This document shows, in pieces, positions 47,985 to 58,081 of a stretch of DNA of 64,000 nt (position 1 is its first letter; each line of letters opens with the position of its first letter). Below the pieces are notes generated by a model that worked only from the letters and a program-made list of their open reading frames with translations, made no database searches and was not told where the DNA came from. Source of the stretch: Manis javanica. Taxonomy: Eukaryota > Chordata > Mammalia > Pholidota > Manidae. A program made the position numbers and the translations under genes. Location of the stretch: NCBI RefSeq assembly GCF_040802235.1, contig NC_133174.1, positions 139,119,213 through 139,183,212 of the forward strand, in the 5' to 3' direction.

Positions 47985-48480
47985 ACCCCTTTCAACCACC
48001 TCCCAACCCGCCTCCCCCACCCACGGAACTTCCCACCCCCCAACACCCACTCCAACGCCCCTTCCCTCCCCTTCTCCCGCACCTCCCCCACCCAACAAAG
48101 TTCCCATTCCCCAGAACCCTCCCCCGCTTCCCGCCAACCGACCTCCTGCCCCCAACTTCCGACCCCTCACCTTCCTGCACCCCTCCCCACTCCCCCATCT
48201 CTCACCAACCCACCCCCACAGCACCTCACTAGCACAGCACTCCACCGCCACTTCCACCCCACCACCCACCACTGTGCCCCCACACCGCCCCCAAACTCCC
48301 CAAACAACCCACTTCAGACCCCCAAACACCCACACTCCTCACCCCACCTCACAAGTCCCCACCATCCCCAGATCCCCATCCCACACCTCCCAACAGCCAC
48401 CCACACACCTCCCCCATGCACCCAATATCTGACCCCCACATCCCCCCTTCTTCCCCCCACTGCCCCACCTCCCCCCATCC
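47985..48480 (+). repeat. C-rich low-complexity tract upstream of the MAGE promoter
   Basis: About 500 bases of CCCAC/CCCTCC-type text with almost no G on the plus strand. It sits 5' of the promoter and recurs at 55,640-56,110 in unit 2 and in shortened form at 60,600-60,710 in unit 3. The G-rich complement can form G-quadruplexes. The frames it opens (Pro/His-rich) are artefacts. Confidence 0.9.
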
Positions 48481-48499
48481 CACCAGCACACCACGGCCA

Positions 48500-48750
48500 C
48501 TAGAGACCTGGGGAGGCAGAGCCCTGGGCCTCGTGAGCCGCGGCAGGTGGGAGAGAGCGGGGTTTAAGGGAGGCCCAGGGGGCGGAGCGAGGAACGCCCG
48601 GAATCCTTGTGCGCTCCTCCTGGCAGCCTCCAGGGGACGCTCCGACCCCGCATCCGGATGTGACGTCATTAGCCTTCTGCCCGGGAGGCCTGAGGGACGG
48701 GACGGCCTCGGTGTCAGACGCCGGATTCAGGTCACCCGCAAGGGCCCCAG
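48500..48750 (+). promoter_or_regulatory. CpG-rich MAGE-A promoter and first exon, unit 1
   Basis: It contains a GC box (GGGGCGGAG at 48,579-48,587), an ETS-type palindrome CATCCGGATG at 48,651-48,660 and directly after it a full CRE, TGACGTCA, at 48,661-48,668. The first exon probably begins nearby and ends at the donor CCCCAG|GTAGAA (exon end 48,750). MAGE-A promoters are known to depend on ETS and Sp1 sites and on CpG demethylation. The exact start is not visible. Confidence 0.75.
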
Positions 48751-49962
48751 GTAGAACCCGGGGGAGGCTGAGGGCCCCCGCCCAAGAATCCAGGGGGGCC
48801 ATGCCATTGCTCAAAGAGGCCCTGGGAGGGTCCTCAGGCTGGGCACCGCCTCCCACGTGCCATACCCATGCCCCCGCCCACCATTTTGAATTGTGAGAGG
48901 GAAGGCCTCGTCTCAGGACGCAACCCAGGAGGGCTGAGTGCGGGGGCACAGACACAGCGGGAGTCAATGGGAGGCCAGGAGGGAGGGCCGACGGCACCCC
49001 TGAGACCCACCTCAGGCGCAGTCGTCTGCCCAGGGCACCCCCGGTTTGGTGACCCGTTGAGACGGCCGCAGACGTCACCCAGGAGTGTCTCAGGGCAGGG
49101 AGGGCCCTGGTCTGAGGGGACGGCCCCGGTCAACAATCATAGGATCCCAGGCCCTGCCCGCGTTGGGGGTGAGGACCCTGAGGGAGGAGGGGAAGGGGCC
49201 CCAGACGAGCCGCCCCTGCCTGTCAGCCATGGGAGGCCCCAGGGCGGAGTGATGACACGCGGTGTGCCCTGACTTCCTCCTCCGCGCCTCAGAGGGACTG
49301 GGACCGGCTTGAGGACCCGGGTCCTAATGGGAGGCAAAGTAAGGACCCTGAGGGACGCCTAAGGACTTCAGAGCCCAAAGAGCAGGGAACCTGGGCCCCT
49401 GGGCTCGGTGCTGGGAGGCCCCAGAGCAGGATAAGCAGAAGAGTTGATCCCTGTCCCCTGCCGCGGGGACTCTTCCAGAGGTGAGGGCCGTGGTGTGAGG
49501 AGTGTGGCTTCAGGTGGACAGAGGGGTGCCCAGGAACGTCGGTGAGGACTGAACGGACCCTGTCCAGGAAACGGGGGACCCGAAGCTTATTTCCCCCTGA
49601 GGTCCATCCTGGGGGGTCAGGCCAGGACCACGCAGGGATGGGACCGCCCCTCCTGTCGGCACTGCGAGCCCCAAGCTGGGATGGCAGTCCTGGCAGCGAG
49701 GTGCCCCTCAGGCCCTCTTTCAGGGAATCCAGGAAGCGGCCGGTGAGGAAGGCCTCGGGGTGAGGCACGTGTCCTGAGGTCGCAGACCCGCAGAGGCCCA
49801 GGCCAAGCCAGGAGTCAAGGTGGGGCTCCCGACCTCACCGTGTTCCCAGGGCTCTCCTACCCCACACAGCGGGTCCCCGTCGCCCAGGCCTCTGACGCCC
49901 CCTGTCCCCCCGGGCGCCAGGGCCCGCAGCACCCACCTCCTGCTGTTTCTCCTTCCCTCCAG
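48751..49962 (+). other. G-rich MAGE leader region (intron or untranslated exons), unit 1
   Basis: The region has repeated MAGE-type blocks of 'ggtctgaggggacggc', 'ggatcccaggccctgccc' and 'gtgaggaccctgagggagg'. Two such blocks (49,080-49,200 and 49,480-49,560) end in GGTGAGG/GGTGAGGAC, so they could be alternative untranslated exons. The splice acceptor of the coding exon is a good pyrimidine tract followed by CCTCCAG at 49,956-49,962. The long frames here on both strands do not look real. Confidence 0.6.
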
Positions 49963-49976
49963 CTGCTCAACAAGTC

Positions 49977-51071
49977 ATGGCTGGTCCTCCCCCGAAGCGA
50001 CGGCGCTACATGCCCGAGGAAGGCCTTCCGACCCTCACGGAGACCCAGGGCCTTGTGGGTGCACAGGACCCTGGGGCGACAGAGGAGGTTGTTTCCTCTT
50101 CCTCCTCCTCCTCCACGTGCTCCGCCTCCTCCCCCTACTCCCCCTCTTGCTGTCTTGTTATCTCAAGCGGTGAGGAAGAGGTTTCTATGGTCTCACCAAC
50201 CCCGAGTCCGCTCCAGGGCCCTGAGCGTGCCTGCCCCTCCCCCACTGCCTCTGTCTCCGTGCCATCCACACAATCCGATGGTGGCTCCGGCAGCCCAGTG
50301 GAGGCAGGTCTGGGCACTTCACAGGTGCCTCCAGAAGGCAGATCCTTTCCCAGTATCGTGATTCATGACAAGACAGCTCACCTGGTGGCCTTCCTGCTCC
50401 TCAAGTACCTTGCCGTGGAGTCGACCACGAAGGCGGAGATGCTGGAGGTGCTGGGCCAGGATCACGAGGACTACTTCTCTCTGTTCTTCAGCTGCGTCTC
50501 CGAGTGCTTGCAGCTGGCCTTTGGCATCGACTTGGAGGAAGTGGATCCCAGCGACCACTCCTACATCCTGGTCATAGCCCTGGACATTACCTACAGTGGG
50601 CAGCTGCACAATGACGAGACCCTGCCTATGAGCAGCCTCCTGCTGTTGCTCCTGAGCATTATCTTCCTGGAGGGTGGCTCAGTCCCTGAAGAAAAGGTGT
50701 GGGAAATTCTGGGTGTCATGGGGATGTGTCCCGGGAGGGAGCACGTCATCTTCGGTGACCCCATAGAGCTCATCACCGGGGTGTGGGTGCAGGAGCAGTA
50801 CCTGGAGTACCGGCAGGTGCCTGACAGCGATCCCGCTCGCTTCCACCTGCTCTGGGGCCCCAGGGCACACGTGGAGACCGATGTGGTAGAAGTCCTGGAG
50901 TTTTTGGCCAAGGTCAAAGATAGGACTGCTAATGCTTGTCTCACCTGGTATGAGGAGGATGTGAGAGATCAGGAAGGGCCAGGCCAGACTAGCATTGACA
51001 CTGCAGACGATGCTGCCACCATGGCAGGTGCAAGTTCTAGTGTAACATCCCCTAGCTTCTACCCTGAGTGA
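49977..51071 (+). CDS. MAGE-A family protein, MAGEA10-like, intact (copy 1)
   Basis: This 364-residue protein is encoded in one uninterrupted exon, as in all MAGE-A genes. The N-terminus has a basic patch PKRRR (residues 6-10, a possible nuclear signal) and the block EEGLPTLTETQGLVGAQ, which is MAGE-A-like. A Ser-rich linker (about 40-65) follows. The MAGE homology domain spans about residues 134-310, with LLLKY near 141-145, SDHSYILV near 192-199, EEKVWE near 238-243, GDP near 260-262 and YLEYRQVPDSDPAR near 275-288. The C-terminal tail (to about 364), ending SFYPE, resembles MAGEA10, and 364 residues is close to that gene's usual length. MAGE domains bind RING ubiquitin ligases; expression is expected in germ cells and silenced in soma by promoter methylation. 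The ATG at 49,977 lies 14 bases behind the acceptor with G at -3 and +4, and the next genes start at the same codon. Confidence 0.93.
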   Translation: MAGPPPKRRRYMPEEGLPTLTETQGLVGAQDPGATEEVVSSSSSSSTCSASSPYSPSCCLVISSGEEEVSMVSPTPSPLQGPERACPSPTASVSVPSTQSDGGSGSPVEAGLGTSQVPPEGRSFPSIVIHDKTAHLVAFLLLKYLAVESTTKAEMLEVLGQDHEDYFSLFFSCVSECLQLAFGIDLEEVDPSDHSYILVIALDITYSGQLHNDETLPMSSLLLLLLSIIFLEGGSVPEEKVWEILGVMGMCPGREHVIFGDPIELITGVWVQEQYLEYRQVPDSDPARFHLLWGPRAHVETDVVEVLEFLAKVKDRTANACLTWYEEDVRDQEGPGQTSIDTADDAATMAGASSSVTSPSFYPE

Positions 51072-51560
51072 CATCAATGCACCTTGTCCCCTCTGTGTTA
51101 TCAAAGGCCAGTCAGTGAACGAAGCAGTGGAGGGCCAGGCCAGGGCAATTTATCTTCTTTTATTTTTGGCATTTTCAGATGTTACTTGTTTTAGAAAGTT
51201 TCTTATCAGAATCGAATTGTAGATTGACATTGCTCACACATTTACTGCTGTTTATCTGGTTGATTAGAAATAGCTTTGCGATTTTGTAAAACAAGATGGA
51301 AAACCTATCATATTCTTTGTAGCTTGTAACTTCCCATGACATTAGAATAAGAATTTCAATGGGAATGGGAACAAATTTAGCAATGAAATAGAGAAATTAA
51401 TTTAAATGTTTAATTTTGTATTCTCTCATAATGATTAGTCTATAGTTGTATGAAAAAAGATATGTATCTAGATTTTCTTAGCTTGTTCAAATGGGTAGAA
51501 GAAATTAAATAGTAATAACTGATATTCCTGCTACCTGGCTCATTTCCTCTCCCAAATTCC
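51072..51560 (+). other. MAGE 3' UTR and poly(A) region, unit 1
   Basis: AT-rich 3' UTR that is shared with units 2 and 3. At the position where the other units have AATAAA, this copy reads AATAAG (51,345-51,350). An ATTAAA occurs further on at 51,504-51,509 and could serve instead. Confidence 0.65.
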
Positions 51561-53480
51561 CCAAGCCTCTGCTCACTGAAAGGCCATGTGTTAGCGGTGG
51601 GCCACTGGGTAAGCAGGACAACCCCCGTCTACGCACCCACCTAAGAGTAATAGTCTAGGAGTTGGTGTCCTGTTAGGAAGGTGGGAGGTGTGCCCACGAC
51701 CTACAGAACCTTTAGTAAAGGAAGGGGTGAGCAGGCGCGGCTACAGGGGAGGGCATGTAGTCCCCATGCCCCAAGCTGGGCCATCTGGGGCCTCGGGCGC
51801 TGCCGTTCCTGCTGTGGGATCCAGTGCAGTGAGGCTGGGTGGGGGCAGAGCCAGCATGGCGGATGGCAAGCTTAGGGGTGAGAGGCAAGGCTAAAATGCA
51901 ACGTTGCTCTAATTAGTCCCTTTCGGGGCTCGGGCAAACCCGGTAAGGTCTCCTCGGGGGCGACAAAGGGGGTGCCCTGGGCTCTCACCTCAGTCCCATT
52001 GAAGGCAGTGCCCACAACCCTAGGTATCGCATAGCCATCATCTGCAAGCATTTGCAGAGACATAAGGGTCCCGCCCCTTGAAGTGATGCCCAGAAGTCAG
52101 TGGTAGGCCATCTTCTCCCTGGCCTGGGAGGGCGAGTACTGAGTTCATGGAAACGACACTGTTATCGGTGGTGCTGTGTTCCCTTTAACCCATGGTAAGC
52201 AAGGGTAGAGGTCCATGGGGACGAAATGAATCAAAATCGGTGATTTGAAGGAAGAGAAGCTGCCCAAGAGGGAAGACATGGGAGTTGGACTTCCTTTCTA
52301 GTAGCCTGCAGGTTGTTGCTCCAGCTGGGGAAGCGACCCACCCCAACCACCCCCCCACAAAGTGAGTGAAATATCTTCCGGGAGGAAGGTGGGCAGAGCT
52401 GCAATTTGGGGTGAGTGCATGTTCAGTGGCCAGTTGAGCTGCAGCTTCCCCAAGGTGTCATAGGAAGAAATCCTTTCCTGAGGAGCAGGTGTTAGAGGCT
52501 GGGGTCCCAAGAAGACGAGAAAGAACCACCCCTTGGTAAAGAGCCCATCTGTGCCGGGGTCCATGTGTTCAACTGGGGCACAAGAGTGTGGGCCCACAGC
52601 AGTGACTGTCAGGTTAAGAGTGTGACCTTGAGTAGAAAGCAGGGCCTGCTGAGCTATTGGAGGTTATTGCCCTGGGAAGTGCAATAGCGGCCCTGGAGGG
52701 AAGGGGGTGTCCCTCCTGCTGAGATGCAGACAATGATTTGAATCTTAGTTGTGAGCCTGGACTTCAAGGACGGGTGGGTGTGTCCTAACAAATGGGCACA
52801 GCTGCGTGTGCGGGGTGTCTACTGTGCAATGGTGAATAACATGGACGTTATGTGCACGTGCACATCCGTCTGGACTGTCGCCCGGCCTCGTGGGGACACT
52901 GCACTGGCAGTACGCTCGTACTTGGGGCGGGGGGGCAAGGTGATGACTCCTTGCCTCTCCAGTTTGAGCAGAAGTGTTGTTAGTCACAGCACTTACTACA
53001 AGAAGCACCCCAGGGGCCGTGCATTACTTCTCGTGCCATGAGGCCATGGAACGCAGGGCCCACTGGTTCCCACACGCCCGGGGCTGCAGTCATGGCCATT
53101 GGACCCTTAGACGAGAAATGCTCAGGCAGGGGTGGACGCCTTCAACACAGGAGCCCCCGCACAGGAGGCTGGCACAGGAGGTGTCCTGCCCCCTTCGGCT
53201 CCTGAGTTACTGGGAGGCAGCTGGCTGGAATCAGAGTCCTGCTGCTCTGCAGCCCAGCCTTCCCGTGAACTCTCTATGACTCCCTTTGCTGACCTGTCAA
53301 CTGGGCACAGGGACAGGTTGTAGTGCTGGTGTGATGTTACACGGCGTGCACCCCATGCCTAACGCCTGGCCCATGCCCACTGGTCTGTAGGCATAGCTAC
53401 CGTTCCCATGGGTCTCAGGCGCACTTTCCTGGGAATGGTGAGGACTCTGCACCAGTGTGTGTCTTCTGGTCCCCCGTGTC
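51561..53480. other. Unidentified duplicated flank, unit 1
   Basis: About 1.9 kb shared with 58,690-60,605 and, in its first part, with 63,580-64,000. GC-moderate, with no repeat or domain that I recognise. Frames on the minus strand (51,872-52,063; 52,298-52,597) and plus strand (52,974-53,279) recur in shifted or altered form in unit 2. The text 'ccttgcctctccag' near 52,950 looks like a splice acceptor, but no exon is convincing. Confidence 0.5.
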
Positions 53481-54165
53481 TGGCTGAGGCAGGGTCTTTC
53501 ATGCTGATGATGCCTTGCCCAGACCAGCTCCTCTCATGGGTCAGAGCTGTGCAAACCTAGTGCACGTTGTTCTAGAGCCGACCTAGGTGACAGTCTGGGT
53601 CAGGGACCTGGACACAGAGAATATACTGGGTGTGGCAGCTGACCCATAGGGAGGCATCAATACCTCCCTAGCCCCCCTCCTCCCTGGTCTTTCTCCAAAA
53701 GCCATGCCCCAAAGCTCCCTGAGGCAGGTTCTTCCCAGGGAACCTGGACCCAGTGAATGCCAAGGGAAACCTCCTGCACCGCCCCTGCCCCCGGGCTTCC
53801 AGGTGCATGGTTCTGGGAGCCCTGGAGCCACAGTCCAAGTTCTCCCCGGCACAGCTTGGCCTCGGCGGGTCTGCGGTCACCCCACCTCTTTCTAGGCGAA
53901 AAACAACTTGACTTACTCCTTCCAGTCCTAACCTTCTTTGTACCTGTAAGATTTGTAATTCCGTTTCTGCGTTTCCTCCCAGAAAGCAGCCAGGGGAGGA
54001 CTTGTGCCCCTGGCGACATGACTGTGCACGTGTCATGTGCTGGAAGCTGCCTCCCAGTGCTCGGGGAAGGCTCTACAAAGTGCCCGGGCTGGCTCGGCCG
54101 TCCCCCAGCTTGACTCCTAGTCATGCGCACGCCTGACATGTCGGGTTGTGATGTCTCACTCACTC
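53481..54165. other. Single-copy sequence between units, nothing recognised
   Basis: Not shared with the other units. The 168-codon minus frame (53,657-54,163) and its overlapping rivals show no recognised domain. Confidence 0.4.
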
Positions 54166-55080
54166 ACACACACACACACACGTGGGCACACACGTACACA
54201 CACAAGCACATGTGCACACAATAACTGCACCCATATGGGAATGGCCAAAATATGGTAGAGAGACAACACCAAATGCTGGTGTGCAGCAGGAGGTGGCTTC
54301 ATTGCTGGTGGGAAGGCACAATGGTTAAGCCACTGGGAAGACGGATTTGCCCAAAGTAGGCACACTCTTACCATCCGCTGGAGCCCTCTTATGTGTATTT
54401 ACCCAAAGGAGCTGAAAACCTACATTCACACAAAATCCTACATGGATGTTGAGAGCAGCTTGACTCACAGCTGCCAAAACGTAGATGCAAGTAAGATGTC
54501 CTGCAGTAGGTGAATGCATGAACTGTGGGGCGAGCAGACCGTGGGAAACGGTTCATCGCCCTACGGGAATGAGCCACCAAGCCAGGAAGAGGCATGGAGG
54601 AACCTTGAATGCGTGCGCCTAAGGGAAAGAGCCCACCTGGGAAGGCTCCATACTGCGTGATCCCAACCGTGTGACAGTCTGTAGAGGCGAGAGTACGGAG
54701 ACGGGAAGAGGACCCATGTGGTTGCCCGGGATCATGGGGGGAGAGGGAACAGGCAGAGCACAGGGGAATTTTCAGGCAGTGACAGTCCTCACTGTGATAC
54801 GGTCATGATGGAAGGCGTCCGTATCCATTGGTCCAAAGCCATGCAATCGACAAGGCCACGCGGGAGCCCTTTGGGTGATCATGACGGTCAGTGTAAGTTC
54901 ATGGGTGATAACAAATGCGCCCCTCTGTGACTGTGTCGATAATTCCGGAGGGTAGCAGTGGGTGGGGACAGGGATAAATGGGAAACGTCTGTAACTCCCT
55001 CTTTATGTATCAGTACCCCTAACAGTGCTCTAAAACGTTCATCTTTACAAAAACCGGGCAGTATGCACAACATCATCTGA
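54166..55080 (+). mobile_element. GC-shifted LINE-1 3' end with a CA tract
   Basis: The CA tract at 54,166-54,210 leads into plus-strand L1 terminal sequence with the same landmarks as 34,786-35,695 (for example 'gctggtgggaaggcacaatg' near 54,305), but unusually rich in G and C. It ends with the L1 3' terminus at about 55,060. Frames within it are remnants. Confidence 0.75.
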
Positions 55081-55332
55081 ACCACAAACACACGTGCATA
55101 CATTATCTACATGTATGTTGTTTATATGCATATGTGGACACACATACTAAGTAGAGAACGGAAATGTCTTTCTTGCAGCGGTGGAGGGTGACTGAGGGAA
55201 AATCGCGGCACTCCACAGGGCCATGATGTGCGGTGAGCCTGAGACCCGAGGACCTGCGCAAATGCCCTGCACCCGCTCAGCCTCTTCAGGAAACATGAAG
55301 TCCACACACAGAGTGCCTCAAGTCTGGCTGGC
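55081..55332. other. Short spacer before unit 2, nothing recognised
   Basis: Bridging sequence between the L1 end and the start of unit-2 homology. Confidence 0.4.
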
Positions 55333-55639
55333 TGTGAAGACACCCACCCCAAGGGAAGGGGTGCTTCCTCCCGGACCCTCCCCATGGCCAGGGGCCCTGC
55401 AGTTTCCCAGCTCGCCTCTGTCCTGGGGCTGCAGGGCTGCTCTGCCAGGGCTGAGGAGGACCCCCCTCGGTGAGGAGTGGCAGGGGGTGGGGAACGCGCA
55501 CCAGGACGCCGGTGGTAACGGAAGCCGGCTCCGCGGTGCCAGCAGCCCTGAGGCTCTGGGATGGTCCTCCGGCTACAGAGTCGTCAGGCTGGGCACCCAA
55601 CCAACCCAGCCCACCTCCCTGCTAGCCCTCTCCACTGCC

Positions 55640-56110
55640 CCTGACCCCCACCTTCCAACCCGCCTCCCCCCACCTCCCAACCCACCTCCCCCACCCACGG
55701 AAATCCCCATTCCCCAGAACCGGCCCCCGCTTCCCACCACCCGACCTCCCACCCCCCAACTTCCCACCCCTCACCTTCCCTCACCCCTCCCTGACTCCCC
55801 CACCTATCACCACCCCACCCCCACCCCACCTCACTACCACACCTCTTCACCACCATTTCCACCCCCCTCCCACCACCGCACCCCCACACTGGCCTCGAAC
55901 TCCCCAAACCACCGACTTCCGACCCCCAAATACCCCCACTCCTCACCCCGACTCACAGCTCCCCAGCATCCCCAGATCCACATCCCACACCTCCGCCCCC
56001 CCAACTTCCGACACCCACCGCCACACATCCCCCCATGCACCCAACATCTGACCCCCCACATTCCCCCTTCTTCCCCCCACTGTCCCACCTTCTGCCATCC
56101 CACCACCAGA
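55640..56110 (+). repeat. C-rich low-complexity tract, unit 2
   Basis: It is the counterpart of 47,985-48,480, of similar length and composition. The 383-codon plus-strand frame that runs through it (55,223-56,374) is Pro/His-rich and crosses the promoter, so it is not a gene. Confidence 0.9.
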
Positions 56111-56129
56111 CCACATCCACTAAGGAACT

Positions 56130-56370
56130 GGGGAGGCAGGGCCCTGGGCCTCGTGAGCCGCGGCAGGTGGGAGAAGGCGGGGCTTAAGGGAGTCCCAGGG
56201 GGCGGAGCGAGGAACGCCCGGAATCCTTGTGCGCTCCTCCTGGCAGCCTCCAGGGGACGCTCCGACCCCACATCCGGATGTGACGTCATTAGTCTTCTGC
56301 CCGGGAGGCCTGAGGGACGGGACGGCCTCGGTGTCAGACGCCGGATTCAGGTCACCCGCAAGGGCCCCAG
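56130..56370 (+). promoter_or_regulatory. CpG-rich MAGE-A promoter and first exon, unit 2
   Basis: Nearly identical to unit 1: GC box GGGGCGGAG at 56,199-56,207, CATCCGGATG at 56,271-56,280, TGACGTCA at 56,281-56,288, donor CCCCAG|GTAGAA with exon end 56,370. Confidence 0.75.
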
Positions 56371-57091
56371 GTAGAACCCGGGGGAGGCCTGAGGGCCCCC
56401 GCCCAAGAATCCAGGGGGGCCATGCCATTGCTCAAAGAGGCCCTGGGAGGGTCCTCAGGCTGGGCACCGCCTCCCACATGCCACACCCATGCCCCCGCCC
56501 ACCATTTTGAATCATGAGCGTGAAGGCCTTGGTCTGAGGAGGGAACCCAGGTGGGCTGGGGCTGGGGCCAGACACACCAGGAGTCAACAGGAGGCCAGGA
56601 GGGAGGGCCGAGGGCGCCCCCAGAACCCACCTCAGGTGCAGTCATCTGCCCAGGGAACCCCCGGGTTGGTGACCCGTTGAGACGGCCGCAGACGACCCCC
56701 GGGGGTGTGTCAGGGCAGGGAGGGCCCTGGTCTGAGGGGACGGCCCCGGTCAACATTCAGAGGATCCCAGGCCCTGCCCGCGTTGGGGGTGAGGACCCCT
56801 GAGGGAGGAGGGGAAGGGGCCCCAGACGAGCCGCCCCTGCCTGTCAACCCTGACTTCCTCCTCTGGGCCTCAGAGGGACTGGGGACTGGGCCCGGATTAA
56901 GGAGCAGGACCACCCTTGGGCAAGGGGAGGGGCCCAGTACTAAGGGAGTCCAATGTCACTGTGCAGGGTGGACTGAAGGACCCCTGCCCAGAATAGAGGA
57001 CACCCCACAGATAGCTACTGGTCCTCTCAGTCCTGAGAAGCCAGAGTGCAGGTGGACCCTTGGTGGTGACTCCTGACTTCCTCAACAAGTC
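56371..57091 (+). other. MAGE leader region, unit 2
   Basis: G-rich leader blocks as in unit 1. The last 200 bases before the ATG differ from units 1 and 3: the pyrimidine-AG acceptor immediately upstream of the coding exon is absent, and text from 56,930 to 57,075 has no counterpart there. A different acceptor (for example near 57,050) would be needed. Confidence 0.6.
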
Positions 57092-58081
57092 ATGGCTGGT
57101 CCTCCCCCGAAGCGACGGCGCTACCTGCCCGAGGAAGGCCTTCCGACCCTCACAGAGACCCAGGGCCTCGTGGGTGCACAGGACCCTGGGGCGACAGAGG
57201 AGGTTGCTTCCTCCTCCTCCTCCAGGTCCTCCGCCTCCGCCACGTCCTCCTCCTTCCTCTCCTCTGCCTCTTGCTTTGCTCATATCTCAAGCCGTGAGGA
57301 AGATGTTTCTATGGTTTCACCAACACCGAGTCCGCTCCAGGGCCCTGAGCGTGCCTGCCCCTCCCCCACTGCCTCTGCCTCCGTGCCATCCACACAATCT
57401 GATGGTGGCTCCGGCAGCCCAATGGAGGAGGGTCTGGGCACTTCACAGGTCCCTCCAGAAGCCAAATCCTTTCCCAGTATCATGATTCACGACAAGACGA
57501 CTCAGCTGGTGGCCTTCCTGCTCCTCAAGTATGTTGCCATGGAGTCGACCACGAATTCACAGATGCTGGAGGTGCTGGGCCTGGATCACCAGGACCAGTT
57601 CCCTGTGATCTTCAGCTGTGTCTCCGAGTGCTTGCAGCTGGCCTTTGGCATCGACGTGGAGGAAGGGGATCCCAGCGACCACTCCTACATCCTGGTCACA
57701 GCCCCGGGCCTCACCTACAGCGGGCAGCTGAGCTATGAGCAGAGCCTGCCCATGAGCAGCCTCCTGCTGTTTCTCCTGACCATAATCTTCATGGAGGGTG
57801 GCTCAGTCCTTGAGGGAAATATGTGGGAAATGCTGGGTGTCATGGGGATATTTCCCGGGAGGGAGCATGTCATCTTCGGGGACCCCATAGAGCTCATCAT
57901 CGGGGTCTGGGTGCAGGAGCAGTACCTGGAGTACCAGCAGGTGCCCAACAGCAATCCCGCTCGCTTCCACCTGCTCTGGGGCCACAGGGCGCACATGGAG
58001 ACCCACAGGGTGAAAGTCCTGGAGTTTATGGCCAAGGTCAAAGATTGCACCGCTATTGCCTCTCTGACCTGCTATGATTAG
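57092..58081 (+). CDS. MAGE-A family protein, MAGEA10-like, short C-terminus (copy 2)
   Basis: This 329-residue protein shares start codon, basic patch, Ser-rich linker and MAGE homology domain (about residues 137-311) with copy 1. Its linker is rewritten around residues 45-65. Differences inside the domain include LLFLLTIIFMEGG, LEGNMWE in place of the usual EEKVWE, and QQVPNSNPARF. It ends ..SLTCYD at a TAG (58,079-58,081) where copy 1 has a GAG codon. Even without that change, a TGA follows four codons later, so the MAGEA10-like tail is missing. The domain itself is complete, so a product that still binds a ligase is conceivable. Expression should be germ-cell restricted as for copy 1, but the altered splice acceptor makes expression less certain. 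Confidence 0.82.
   Translation: MAGPPPKRRRYLPEEGLPTLTETQGLVGAQDPGATEEVASSSSSRSSASATSSSFLSSASCFAHISSREEDVSMVSPTPSPLQGPERACPSPTASASVPSTQSDGGSGSPMEEGLGTSQVPPEAKSFPSIMIHDKTTQLVAFLLLKYVAMESTTNSQMLEVLGLDHQDQFPVIFSCVSECLQLAFGIDVEEGDPSDHSYILVTAPGLTYSGQLSYEQSLPMSSLLLFLLTIIFMEGGSVLEGNMWEMLGVMGIFPGREHVIFGDPIELIIGVWVQEQYLEYQQVPNSNPARFHLLWGHRAHMETHRVKVLEFMAKVKDCTAIASLTCYD

Larger units (their letters stand above)
47678..53480 (+). repeat. MAGE-A segmental duplication, unit 1
   Basis: Unit 1 matches unit 2 (55,333-60,605) by eye over almost its whole length, from the 'cttcctcccggaccctcccc' block through promoter, gene and 3' UTR to the flank near 53,470. It contains about 0.4 kb of gene-upstream sequence (49,640-49,962) that unit 2 lacks. 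A run of 14 G at 47,820-47,833 is specific to this copy. Confidence 0.9.

Noticed and set aside
48500-49078. 192-codon minus frame and neighbouring long frames in the MAGE leader
   Set aside because: GC-rich region without stops by composition; overlapping frames on both strands, and no domain recognised.
50135-51104. Minus-strand frames opposite the MAGE coding exon
   Set aside because: They are shadows of the conserved MAGE frame; equivalent frames in copies 2 and 3 differ in ends as the sense codons change.
55223-56374. 383-codon open frame on the plus strand
   Set aside because: It runs through the C-rich low-complexity tract and the promoter of unit 2, is Pro/His/Thr-rich, and its counterpart in unit 1 is broken into other frames.
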